The notes beneath the pieces are model-generated. The model was given only the letters and a program-made list of their open reading frames with translations, was not told where the DNA came from and ran no database searches. A DNA stretch of 55,430 nucleotides from Gnetum montanum (Eukaryota > Streptophyta > Gnetopsida > Gnetales > Gnetaceae), in NCBI GenBank assembly GCA_015680685.1, contig MNCI01030723.1, positions 1 through 55,430 of the forward strand, in the 5' to 3' direction. The position numbers and the translations under genes were made by a program. Every line of letters begins with the position of its first letter. Position 1 is the stretch's first letter. This document shows, in pieces, positions 44,601-55,430 of this stretch.

Positions 44601-46057
44601 TGTAACGATGGAAAATGTCGACAGTTGGAAAAATACCGAACGAATACCGTGTACACAGTTTTAACCATGGATCTGTGTGAGGGCTATGCTGGAAAAACGA
44701 ATCGGCGGTGCCCTGAATGGTCTTATCGATTAGACAGGGACTTACTAATCAGTAAATCGATGAGTATCTCGTGAAACCATCTGATTCGAGGGATCGCAAA
44801 AACGAGGGAAAAATGATGTAGATGAATTGCAATGATGATAATGCTAAACACGATAAGAAGAGGCTGACATAGGAGAAACATGTAGCTTCAAGATCTATGC
44901 TTTGACTTGAAAAATGTATATTTTGTATATCTCGTTATACTAGGGAGACCCCGATTACTGGATGTAAAGCGAGCATAAAACAACAAGCAAAATGGTCCAG
45001 ACAGAAGTCTGATCTACCTCGTGGGCTAAAGCCGGGATGCAAGGAAGGTCAAGCTCTGACATCTACCGATCAACTGTTTCTGACCAATAGAGTCTTCCCA
45101 GCAGAACAATTACTCCTGTCGATGGCGCTCCAAGCGAACTGTGCTCTGTTTCCGCCGTAAGGTGATGCTATCAACGATTGTCAGGGCGCTGCTCTCTGTA
45201 TCTCTGCTCAAAAGTGGTAAGTGCTTCGGTGCTCAGAAAAATGCCTTTGCTTATCTAATTTGCCAACCCCTGTATCTTTGTCAACTGGGGTATTTATAGG
45301 CTACGACACTTCATGGAAAAGGCGCAACCCTGATGACGTGTGTCCCGAGTGTTTCAGGCACTGTTGGTTTGACCATTTTTGCATCACACTTCATGACTAC
45401 GCACAATACGCTCGTTCGCATATTGTGCGTGTGAAGAAGAGGTGCACGTCGGGCATGTATCAACTGTCTTTTGGTTATATTACACTCATTCACGCTGCGT
45501 TGCGTACACGAGCGTAACATAACATGGAAATAATGGATTCAAGCTGTTTTATGGTCGCTTACGCAGTCGTGCGTAGTGAAGTGTAAACAATGTCTAGTTT
45601 GGCGATGCAATACACTGCGATACGCTACGTTGCGTGATGAGCGTATGATGAGCAATCAAACTTTCTTAGACTTTTCCTTTGATTGTTCTGGAGCTTATTA
45701 TGCTGCTGTGCGTAACAGAGCGTAAACCTGTCCTTGAACAAAAGACTTAGCAAAATACACAAGAAGTTGCATATCATGTTGCTTAAGCTTCTCCTTATGC
45801 TGAAGCAACTATCCTTCTGATGCTGGACTATGTTTAAGCAAAATCATGCTAAGCGCCATTACGCTACGTTGCGTAATATAGCGTAAACAGAAAAAGCATA
45901 GAAAGATTAGGAATCTGCACAAGAAGTCGAGGACTCGATGCTATGCGCCCCTTGATGTTGCTCTGTCTTAGTCCCCCTTCTGGAATTCTAACATGCGCCC
46001 TTGCCTGAACTGCGAATCTTTGCCTGAGGCCGACTCATGATTTTTCACAGTGTTTCA
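44601..46057 (-). repeat. 5' LTR of Tat element
   Basis: A 1,457-bp uninterrupted LTR that shows the empty-site structure where the left LTR carries viral DNA. Plus-strand ends TGTAACG and GTTTCA. It includes the TATA box at 45,291-45,298 and the TACGC/GCGTA motif field at about 45,390-45,900. Confidence 0.9.
45291..45298 (-). promoter_or_regulatory. TATA box in 5' LTR of Tat element
   Basis: Minus strand CTATAAATACCCC, same as in the left LTR. By position, transcription would begin about 30 bp further left and run into gag. Confidence 0.65.
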
Positions 46058-46530
46058 AAGAAAACCTGACACGCTGGGCATACATCCTGCACGTTGTGCC
46101 TGCAGAAATTCCCAGCAGTTGCCATCACAATCCTTACCCATCGAGGCTAAATAGCTGCCTTGTGATCAATCCACAACTACGTTTGGACCGGTGCACTCTG
46201 TAATCAATTTTCAATACAAAACTGTTTACATTTTGCACAGATTTATTGTAGTTTTCTTTATTTTTCAATTTACGTTGACAGTCTCATTTACATTATCGTG
46301 CTTGTTTATGGTTTACATTTAATGTGCATTGTTTACGTATAACCCAATGTGTTGTAGCGGCAAACGTTGGGTAAGTCCCTGTTTGATCCGCGTGCGGACC
46401 ATCCAAGGCACTCTACCTTCTTCTGTTCCAGCTTGCCCTCAAGCGGAGGCAGGGTCGACTGTGCTTTTCTGTGGATCTTTCGGTGCTTGTAACATTCCAG
46501 CCTTGCACCGACAATTTCGGTCGGTACGCT
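46058..46530 (+). repeat. Right half of the older LTR-like unit
   Basis: Resumes the GC-richer style left at 25,767 (for example CACGCTGGGCATACATCC), then a T-rich R/U5-like stretch and a GC-rich end at about 46,330-46,530. AT-rich, CpG-poor DNA starts after 46,530. No gene seen. Confidence 0.4.
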
Positions 46531-49239
46531 AGTAGTGATAGGTGTAACCTTGCACTTAGAAGGGAAATTTAAGGAACTATCCCTATCATATGAATGAGTA
46601 ATAATGATGGGGCATCGTAGTGGATCTCTTGTAGAATGTAAGACATGCTCACATGATCTAAAAGATAATTGAATAATTGACTTGAAATCTAGTGATATTG
46701 CATACTCTCTCCCCTTCTTATCCATCATGCATTCTCCATTAATTTCCATTTCATGTCTTGTCCATTATTGTGTCTTATAAGAAGTCAACTAAGCAAAGTG
46801 AAGAATAGGATCTTTCATCCAAGGGGATGGACTTGCATTGGATGCTAATGTCTCATTGGTTATTGAGAATACATGGATGTCCCATCAACAAGTTTCATAA
46901 GGACAACAAAGGAAAAGGATTGCTATGATGAGGATCCACTTATGAATCCTTGGTGGCATGACATTATGAGTGAGTAAGCTCAAACTTAACTCTCAAGATG
47001 GTGGTGGTTGCATGGCATAAGGTACTCAATTGATCTTCTGTATGTGTGGTTATGATGCTATGAGCCTAATGATTTAACCAAGACTAATCTTTTCCAATTT
47101 CACCTTTTTATTATGTCTTTAATTATCTCAATTTATTTTAGTGTTGGTATTTAGACTCTTTTTGGTTTATTACCTTCCATGCTTACATCTATCGTTATTG
47201 TGTTAATGTTCTCTAGCGCATGCCATCACTTAATGCTATCCAAGGCTAATGTCTTATAACTTAGTCATGGAGAGACACCATTGGATATGTTTTTTCTAGT
47301 CTTGTCTTATGGTCATATCTTTGTAAATATTTAACATTAGGCTATGAAGTTCTTCATTCTTTTCTTCGGGATTATACTTATTTTTGTTTTTATGCATGAT
47401 TTTTTAAATTATGTTTAATGCTTAAGGATTTCACATGATTTTTAGCATCATTTTAGTAAAATATGCCTTTTCCAGTGCACCCTTAAGCCCATGAGGATAA
47501 CATCATTAGTACCACTTGGAGAACACTTGCTTGATTTAGAACTTTAGAGCCTTGTGTGAAAGGAAAATTTAGGGGTGAAGTAGTCACCTCACAAAACCAC
47601 AAGCAAAACATGCACAATAATTAGTAACTAAAGAAGAATCAAAGAGGATATAGTAGAGATCATCCATCACACTAAAGGCATTTCCAATTCTATAGGCATG
47701 CTACGGACTCTTCTTACTAGTCATCATACCCTAACCTCTTTGTTCTTAAAGTGGTAGTTTTGTAATGAGTACTATGTTAAAGTATTTCCACAATTGTATT
47801 CCTCTGCATTGACCCTATCATGTTTCTAGTCCTATGTTAAATCTAAGGGACTATATTTATCTAGTTATGGTAGAATGATGAAGAAAATTGGGGCAATTTA
47901 TATGTCATCTATAAGTCCTAGATCTAGGAAATTATTTTGTAAATCCAATGTTTATAGTATATTATGTTTAGTTGTGGTTATTAGTCCTTAATACTGTATC
48001 CTTACCTCTTGTATCATATTTCAAGGTTTCATGCCTAATTCCAAGCCCTTTAGGATGATTATAACTTCAATCAAATGTCCTAGGCTCATTCTAGCACATG
48101 CCTTTGAGTTTTGATTTGTTCTAGCAAGAAAGTAATTAGTTGTGGCTAATGAGGGTGTGTTAACTACCCTGCACCAATGCACCTCTTACATCAATGTAAA
48201 AGCACCAGTGCATAGTCTTGCCTAATCCTCCTTACCTATAGTGTGACTCTGAGTATCAAGTATAGCATCAGTGAGCCTCCATTGGAATCTAGACACTAAA
48301 GAAAACTCTTTGTTCCCATGTGAAAACTATAAGTACCTGAAGAGATTTATCACAAAACAAGAAGTATTACTTAGTCATTTCTCAGGCTTGTGGCATTTTT
48401 TCTGTGAAGAGCTCTTTCTTCCTTAGGTAAGTTAATTTCCTTCCATGCTTTTATATGTGTTTTGTTTCATCACTTTCAAAAGTGCAACTAGACTCTATTA
48501 GTGTGCTACCTTGCTTACGTAACCCATAACCATTTGGTTGATGCAAAGTCTAGTATTTGCACAGTGAATAAAGATTATTATTTTTCCTCATTTTACCATT
48601 GATGCATGAAACATTAAAATACAAGAAATATTATAAAGTCATAAAATCATAAAAATATTTATTTATTCAATTCTCATTTTCATAAGCTACAATCATGCAA
48701 CCTTATCCAAGAAGATCACAACTATATGACATGGTGTTGAACGATTGAGGTTATGAATAATAACCATTTTATTACATTTTTTATGTGTTTTCTTACTTTT
48801 TCTTCAAGGGATTGTGACACGTATGTATCTATGTGTATAATCATTCCCCTTATCCCCAAGTGGGATTATGATGCATGCATGTTTGTTATCATTTTTTCTT
48901 TATAACTATAAAATACATAAAAATCATAAATATTTTTTCTTTTTCTCCAAGGTTTCACAAGACTAAATTTTATCATATGTATTATAATATATTTTAAACC
49001 TTTTTGAACACAACAACATACGTAAGTCTTCTTTAAAATCTACTTAACATCATAGTTGAAGCTTATGACTAGATTGCACTAGGATTCAAATGTTAAATCC
49101 CTTGGTCCAAACCTAGAAGGACCCCTACCAACAAGTATCATGGAAGACTTGAAAGTGATGCTATGAATATACATTTTAACCTCCCTCAAACTTCAATATG
49201 TTATTCATATCTATCTATTTTATTTAGTTATTTCTTTGA
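46531..49239. other. AT-rich DNA without recognisable gene
   Basis: No coding signal. A promoter-like CTATAAGTACC (about 48,327) followed by a CT-rich stretch resembles an LTR U3/R region, but no partner repeat was found. Part may belong to the 3' side of the Athila-like remnant to its right. Confidence 0.35.
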
Positions 49240-51000
49240 TGCCTAGTAGAAATGCATATTGCCTTTCTAATGTTGATCACGCTCATTGTAGCAAGTAATG
49301 GTTCATCATAATCATCATGATCCTCATGGTCCTTATCATGATTATGTCTCCCTTAGTGTTTCCTACTATTCCTTCATTCATATTTTTGTCCACCTTCTTA
49401 CTCATATCTATCATCTCTTATGTTATCATAGTGATGATTCCTTCTATTACATTTACCTAATCTATTATCATTAACTCTCCTGTCTTGGCCACATTAATCC
49501 TTATTAAAGATTAACAATGAAGATGAAGAGGATGAAAATTGAAATCTCAAAAGTTCATGCTAGCTATCTATCTTCTATTAACCATTTTGATATTCTCTTA
49601 ATTGCCTACTAAAGGGCATTGATCTTCAAACCTTCCTTGTATTAGATCTCATTCTCTCCTTGTCTTAGTTACTTGCCAAGATTGAACATAGCCATGAATA
49701 ATTGATGTCATATTTGCTAAGGGGTAAAGGATTTTGGCATTAATATTGGCCAAGTTAATTATTATTATTTTTATTTTATAACTATGATGTTAGTTAAATA
49801 GAAGTTCCTTTTACCTTGGAAGCTTCATGGCATGTCTCTATAAAATAGTCCTTTTGTAGTTGAGCCTTAATGAGCTAATAGGACTTAGATATTTCATCAA
49901 ATACTTTGTAGTTTAGAGCTACTATTTCAAGTTCAACCTTCATTTTTGCTATCATAAGCATTGATGACATTGATCATTCAAGTGGTAACATAATATTTTC
50001 TTTCAAGTTCCTCCACCATAGTTATTCATCTTGGTGAAGAATAAAAATATAATCTAGATAACATGAGTTTTAATGATGGTAGACTATCTTTAGTTATTGT
50101 GGCACTTCATATTGATTCTTAATGTTTCTATCATGTCCTTTTGCTAACTCATTAACAAGTGGAAAATCTACCATGTGAGAAGAAGACATTTGCAATTGAT
50201 AAGTGTGCCTTTAAGTAGAATATTATTATTTATAAATGATTCATCTTTTTAGGCTCTAACAATAAATCTTGAATAATTCTATCTAAAATACTAGAACCAA
50301 GCCTCAATAACAAAACCCATGATGAGTGATAGAGTAGATCCTATGCTCAATAATATAAGTCATATATGTTCACCAACAATTTGTTCAAATTTCATGGATT
50401 AAGGCTAATTTAAATAGCTTAGATTTCTAGGCATTAGGTCACGGGTTGTTGTCTTCTCAATGAAACTTTTATAGACTTAACTCTTATGGTTAAATGTGAT
50501 TGGGACACATGATAAGAATATTATTATTAAAATATGAAAATATTAAATTTATAATCTATTTAATGTAAGGGTAAACAATGAATCTAATTTAGCTTATACA
50601 TAAAGCATCTATTTCCAACTCATTATACACAACCTATAAAGAAACTCATAGCTTGTGTATAAGAAACTTATGTAATTTATCCTAATGTTCATGTTCTTCA
50701 TCCATAATAAGGGTTTTCCTAGCCTCCTCATTAAGGCTCAGTGAGGCATTTTAATGTTGACGCATCCCCTCTCCTTGTCCTCCCAACTCTAATACGGTTA
50801 CCTACTTAGAACTCATCCCTGCTAGCATTACCTTCTCCTACTTCTCTATTGATAACTATTATTAAAGATGGTAGTGATATAAGATATCTATTAGAATTCT
50901 AGAAATACGAGTTACACCCCAAATTTATCATTAAAATTAACCACATCTTGAATCATAAGTCATGGCCCACTCGTGGTTCTACAAATGATGAATCATAGTG
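49240..51000 (-). mobile_element. Element D: Athila-like gag/PBS/LTR remnant
   Basis: On the minus strand a His/Asp/Arg-rich tract followed by DEPLL and NI resembles element B's gag at 15,800-16,060. A PBS-like sequence on the minus strand (50,300-50,319, TGGGTTTTGTTATTGAGGCT) lies next to TGATGAGTGATAG, like B's TGATGAGTGG LTR edge. Beyond it an LTR-like stretch shows only weak similarity. Very decayed; the right end is not defined. Confidence 0.4.
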
Positions 51001-52340
51001 GACTTATGGTTGATGATCATGAGATGTAGTCAATTCCTTGAATGTTAACAAGGATTTTTGGGGTAGTCATAATATCCTAACCACAAATTATGATTATATC
51101 ATGGTTGACACAAAATGTAGCGAATTTCTACCTTAGTTTCTTATGAATATTTATCAAGAAAGAAGTTTTTATTAACTCATGTTATAATACCACAAGTTGT
51201 GGTAAAGTCATGATTGGTAGAATAAAAGCCCTTTTTTATCATGTAATACTACGACTTGTCGTAAAAATCTATGTAAAACATAATTCATGGTCAAATCATG
51301 ATTCACTTATGATTTCATGATTAATACCAAAATTAAACCTAAAATGATGTAAAAATGAAGATCAAATTGTGTTGTGTGGATAGAGGATAAATATGGTGAT
51401 CTAATAACAACAAGAGTGACCAAAAATGACTAAACTTTGGAGGCTTTTGACTTCACACTAAGTGCCAAATGAATTTTTAGAGGTAACTATTTATTTATCT
51501 TCAATGAATTTTTGGATGATTAAGAAACTCCTTTTAAGCTTGGAATGGCTCTCAAATTACAACAAATACGGAGCAACAATGGAGATTAATCTCCAATAAG
51601 ATCTTCTTCTTCTCTATTTTCTTGAATGATAATGATATGATATCATATTAAAACAAGGTTGAAATTAATGAAATAATGAGATATTAGAATGAAAATGAAA
51701 TGTATAAAATAACTAAAATGAAATAATAAGAGAATGATATGAGAAAAACTCTTCTCTTCTATTACTTCAAGCTTCTTTTTCATGTTACAAGGGAGTCTTC
51801 ACATGAAATTTCCTTAATGAAATGCCTCAAGTTTGAGAAGAGCCTATATAGGAATAAAAAAGAAAATGATGAGGTGCTTAAGAGCATACACAATTCTAAT
51901 ATGGTTACAAATGACATCACTTAATAATAACTAAATTATAAGAAGAGGAGACTTGTGTTCTCAACTCATAAGAATATATCACATATATACCTCATGTGGT
52001 TCCAACATAAGAGGGATGACCACATGAGCCCTTTGGTGATCCCAAGAAATAGATGTATGACATGTATCATATAAGATCCATGTTTTGACTTCACTTTAAT
52101 TTCTTCTTTTCTCTCATTTTTGAAATAAAAAATTATGTCATGTGATACATTACATAAAGACATGAACATATGGATCCACACACTACATGACTCAGCAACA
52201 ACATGGAAAATAAATTTAACTTCTAAAATGACAAAAATAAAAATGAAAGGATGAAAGAACATATTAGGTTTCAACTATTATCAATCCCTCCTTTAAACTA
52301 CCATAATTTTAATATAATTACTCCAATATTCAATAGTAAT
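51001..52340. other. AT-rich DNA without recognisable gene
   Basis: Short random frames only. Several variations of 'atcatgatt' and 'catgattcac' words occur at 50,900-51,330 but without regular spacing. Confidence 0.35.
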
Positions 52341-52399
52341 ATCTCCATTGTATGGGATTACAATATTTTGGTAAGAAAATCAACTAGTTTNTATCAACT

Positions 52400-53640
52400 T
52401 TAGTGTGGCAAAGAAACCTTAAATGGCTAATGATACTTCTATAATGCAAGGCATCAATGAAATGGAATGCATAATTTTAAAAAATTTTAGGATTGAAAGG
52501 AAGAGAAGTACTTATAGCCTTTACATCCTTCATGTCATACCTTTTCAACATGCTTTAACAAAATTTGACTTAATGAAGAGTAATAGATCAATCAAGTTTT
52601 TAATCTACTTTGATCCCTAAGAAATGCTTTAGCTACACAAGATTTTTCATTTCAAATTTATCTTTAATTATTCTCTTGAATCTTTTCATAAGCTCATCAT
52701 TGGAGATAACAAAAATTAATGTCATCCAAATACAAGAAAATGATAATAAAATGTGAGACAATGAATTTGTAATAAATTATAGGATTAACCAAGGATGACA
52801 TATATCCTTCCCTAATCAAATAATCATTCATCCTCCTAAAACAATCTCTTGGACTTTTCTTCAAATCATATAATACTTTATTAAGTGTACATAATGTTTC
52901 TTCTTGGATTTTCTTGATGAAACCAATACATTTGGAAATATAGATTCCTTCCTCTAAGTGTCCATTAAGAAAGGGTAAATTCACATCCATTTTATGGAGT
53001 TTCAAAGCACAATAAGTAATAACTGAGATAAGTAGTTTAATTTTCTTAAACCATGTAACTGATGCAAAAATTTATTCATAGTCTAGTTCCTTCTTTTTCT
53101 TGAATCCTCTTACCATCAACCTTTCTTTGAATCTTTTTTATGTTTTCATCTTTATTCTAATTTATATTGAAGAGTCATCCTATGTTTACATTCTTGTCCT
53201 TAGACTTGTCAACAATGATCCAAATATGATTTTTTTTGAATTACATCCATCTTCTCCTTTATGACTTGAGTTCATTCCTTAGAGTTGAGAGCCTCATCAA
53301 TGCTTTCTACACATGCTTCTCGTAATATTTTTCCAAAATCATGATCAAGGATTTCAGGAGGAGGATGCATCCTCTCAATTATTAAAGGGACATTTTATAG
53401 CTTTCCCAAATCCTTCATTTAATGTTCTTGACCTACAACTTCATTTTTATTCTCAAAATGCATGAATCCATATACATTTTTATCAAACTATATATTTCTT
53501 AAGTAATTTCCTATCAATGAGATCAAAACTTTTGTATGAGGCTAATTTATGATCATAGGCTCCAAAAATATATTTTATGGTCCTATCATCCAATTTTCTG
53601 TTGGCACATTTTGGCCATTTCATGGAACAGGCTTTATAAG
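52400..53640 (-). mobile_element. Ty1/copia pol fragment (integrase end to RT)
   Basis: Minus-strand segment 53,005-52,697 reads LHKMDVNLPFLNGHLEEGIYI, LYDLKKSPRDCF and FLYLDDINF, a decayed copia RT whose YVDD box reads YLDD. Upstream (about 53,200-53,350) SIDEALNSKEWTQVI-like sequence, with the tryptophan codon now a stop, matches the copia connection before RT. No LTRs found. An unknown base lies at 52,391. Confidence 0.75.
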
Positions 53641-54041
53641 GTTATGGTGATTTTTGAAAAATGTAAAAGAGATTGTTGAGATTTTGTTTCTTCACCTTGA
53701 AGTCTACCATGTTGATTAAGACAAGCTTTTGCTAATTGGTTCACATCCACAAAGGCATGGTTGAATGTCCCAAAACAAAGATGGTGTGGACATTCTAGAG
53801 TTAAATAAGGTGACAGTTGAAGATGTAAAGAAACGCCCGGGGCAGCTTGCAAATATTCGGAGCCTATTGTTTCACAATGAATTAAAGGCCAAGCATCTGA
53901 AAAATAAAATAAAATCAAAAACATACCATCTACTTTTCAAAAGGTAATATCGAAAACCAAACCAAGGTAAGGAGACCGCGCTGCGTAGTTGCAGCCACCG
54001 AGAATTGCGAGGTCGATCCAGAGAGATGGATGCATAGAACA
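53641..54041. other. Transition to GC-richer DNA, unassigned
   Basis: Short frames on both strands (minus 53,634-53,924, plus 53,765-53,947) look partly protein-like but have no motif I can name. Confidence 0.25.
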
Positions 54042-54856
54042 ATGGTGGCGGTAGCAGCGACGTCATTAGCAAGAGTAGAAATAGTAATAGCAAGGAACGA
54101 CCTAAAGACACCCACCATGGAAAATAACCTTGTCACCGGCGAGGTAGCGCCCACTCAAACAGTAGATACTGTTTCAACGATGTAAGACTGCTATGAGGAA
54201 TCGGACACCCAGGCTCTGGTCGACGACGCCACGTACAGACACTACTGCGATTTTGCAGATTCAAACCTTGGAATGGTGGAATCACCCAAGGACCTAACAT
54301 ATTTATGCCAAAACCCTCATATCCAAACTTGCACCTTGACATTCTGATCCTCCCTGTTTCGCATGCAAATTTGAGTAGAAATTTAGAAAGCGGATGAACA
54401 ACTGCTACTGCTGGCCGATCTTTGACAGTGCAGGAAGCCATGCCTGGCATGAACAAGGAAATATTGAACAAGAAAAATGGGTATGATTCCATCTTCTCAA
54501 AGAGGGATAGAAAAGACAGAGGAGGCACACAGTTTGATGATTTCGTAATCTACAATCCTGATCAGGCTATTCCCAGGTACGTGGTTCATTACAAGAATCT
54601 CAAATGTGGCCCTGCAAACTACATCCCCACAACCATCTCTTCTTCCTTCAACAATCTCATTTGAATCAAGTACGAGAAATCTCCAAAGTTCTTAGGGGAC
54701 AGCCCTGAAGAGTACCATTTCCAATTGGCAGAGTTCCAGTTTTTCAGAATGTCAAGTAGGCAAGAGTACAAGGATCTCCAGCAGTTCTTGAGCTTCTGCA
54801 CCGCCATGTGCATCAGTGACCATTCTCTGCAAGCGTTCCTGGAACGACACCAGTAG
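54042..54856 (+). pseudogene. Host-like pseudogene, possible ART/PARP-type end
   Basis: Plus-strand frames with gene-like composition. The first (54,042 or 54,117 to 54,355) is acidic with a TAA at 54,183. After a frame change a longer one (about 54,260-54,856) contains GYDSIFSKRDRKDRGG and FDDFVIYNPDQAIPRYVVHY. The latter resembles the C-terminal strands of ADP-ribosyltransferase/PARP-like folds ('EFVVYNPDQ..P.Y'). It is broken by TGA stops, including 54,662, after which YHFQLAEFQFF continues. The gene is not identified with certainty; it could be a captured or processed host gene piece. Confidence 0.4.
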
Positions 54857-55358
54857 AGCCTGCTATGCTTAACAAAAGAAATTTACCTCTGTTTCCAAAC
54901 ACATCATTAGATCTTCCGTGGTCACATCAGGTTTCATACAGAACGGCATCCCCAGTGTCAAAGAGAGAGAGGCATAACGCGGCAAGTTGTAACCCTAGTT
55001 TCAACGCCTACAACACGTGAGCCCGATAGATATGATTAAATATATAAAGTTTTCTACAGCTTGGCCAAGGGGAGATAGATGATCAAATTTTATTTTTTGA
55101 CCTTTATGTTGTTCCTAAATATACATATATAAAGTTATATGTATAGCTATTTTATAAAAAGAGGGATTTATGGACATTTCCAACTATAGCTTTTATTTAT
55201 ATAATTGTAACTTTATGTGGAAGTTGTAACTTCCTAGCCTTAATCCATGATGTTTGTAACCATTGGAAAGGCCACTTGTCAACTACAACCTCTTTTTCTC
55301 CACAAAGGCCACTTGTCACTTGCATGGGACACTTCTCACCTACAACTTGTTTATCTCC
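54857..55358. other. No gene seen
   Basis: After the pseudogene stop the sequence becomes AT-rich again, with loose 'cacttgtcaact' words that lead into the tandem array at the end. Confidence 0.4.
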
Positions 55359-55421
55359 ATGAAGACACTTGGCAACTGAATGAAGACACTTGGCAACTAC
55401 ATGAAGACACTTGGCAACTAC
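55359..55421. repeat. Three 21-bp tandem units
   Basis: Three head-to-tail units of ATGAAGACACTTGGCAACTAC, the first with two changes. Looser relatives ('ggccacttgtcaactacaac', 'atgggacacttctcacctac') precede them from about 55,260, so the array probably extends beyond the window. Confidence 0.85.
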
Positions 55422-55430
55422 ATGGGACAC

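Larger units (their letters stand above)
25768..46057 (-). mobile_element. Tat-lineage Ty3/gypsy element with antisense gene
   Basis: The element is 20.3 kb as found, or about 17.2 kb without the viral DNA lodged in its left LTR. LTRs start TGAAACAC and end CGTTACA on the minus strand. The flanks are GAGAA (25,763-25,767) and AAGAA (46,058-46,062), a 5-bp target-site duplication with one change. Inside are an 18-nt PBS, gag-pro in one frame, pol with a second RNase H, a tandem array between pol and 3' LTR, and a PPT. Dual RNase H and a 3' tandem array are features of the Tat/Ogre lineage. Uncommon is the intron-containing antisense gene between pro and pol. It is a dead copy because of many stops, but its structure is clear. 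Confidence 0.9.

Noticed and set aside
49240-50340. Element D as a complete retrotransposon
   Set aside because: Only gag-, PBS- and LTR-edge-like traces were found; no pol domains and no second LTR.
1-55430. tRNA, rRNA or intact host genes
   Set aside because: No cloverleaf, rRNA stretch or intact multi-exon host gene could be recognised outside the elements described.

Overview
This is plant nuclear DNA made almost entirely of nested, decayed transposable elements. No intact host gene is visible. Chromovirus, Athila-like, Tat-like and Ty1/copia retrotransposons occur with fragments of an endogenous caulimovirid, which points to a large, old, repeat-rich plant genome. A gymnosperm is my guess, not something the sequence proves. 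The left 25 kb and right 9 kb are AT-rich, CpG-poor and full of stop codons. The central 20 kb keeps CpGs and long reading frames and is clearly younger.

Layout. (1) 1-24,769: an old plus-strand Athila-like element (C, 18,792-23,300, probably continuing into 1-1,998) was split by a minus-strand chromovirus (A, 1,999-18,791, with two LTRs, PBS, PPT and chromodomain). A was itself split about 40 bp after its PBS by a minus-strand Athila-like element (B, about 7,560-17,719, with its own LTR pair). (2) 24,770-25,767 and 46,058-46,530: two halves of an older LTR-like unit rich in GCGTATACGC-type repeats, split by (3) a minus-strand Tat-lineage Ty3/gypsy element at 25,768-46,057. That element has 1.46-kb LTRs, an 18-nt PBS, a PPT, gag-pro in one frame, pol with a second RNase H, and a 3' minisatellite. 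Its left LTR is itself interrupted by about 3.1 kb of rearranged caulimovirid DNA with a 408-N gap. (4) 46,531-55,430: AT-rich remnants, including an Athila-like gag/PBS piece, a copia pol fragment, a host-like pseudogene and short tandem repeats.

The most interesting object lies inside the Tat element between protease and reverse transcriptase: a plus-strand, intron-containing gene (about 35,862-40,065), antisense to the retrotransposon. Five consecutive GT/AG junctions join exons in compatible phase. Its second exon resembles an FCP1/NIF-type HAD phosphatase fold, and later exons encode an unrecognised helical domain, a 16-residue repeat, a coiled-coil-like region and an acidic tail. The retrotransposon's pol frame opens after a good splice acceptor on the other strand. 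The antisense gene may therefore occupy, or have created, an intron between pro and pol.

All reading frames of this element carry nonsense codons but almost no frameshifts. Of 28 in-frame stops I counted, 21 are TAG. This fits deamination of methylated CAG/CTG sites after insertion.
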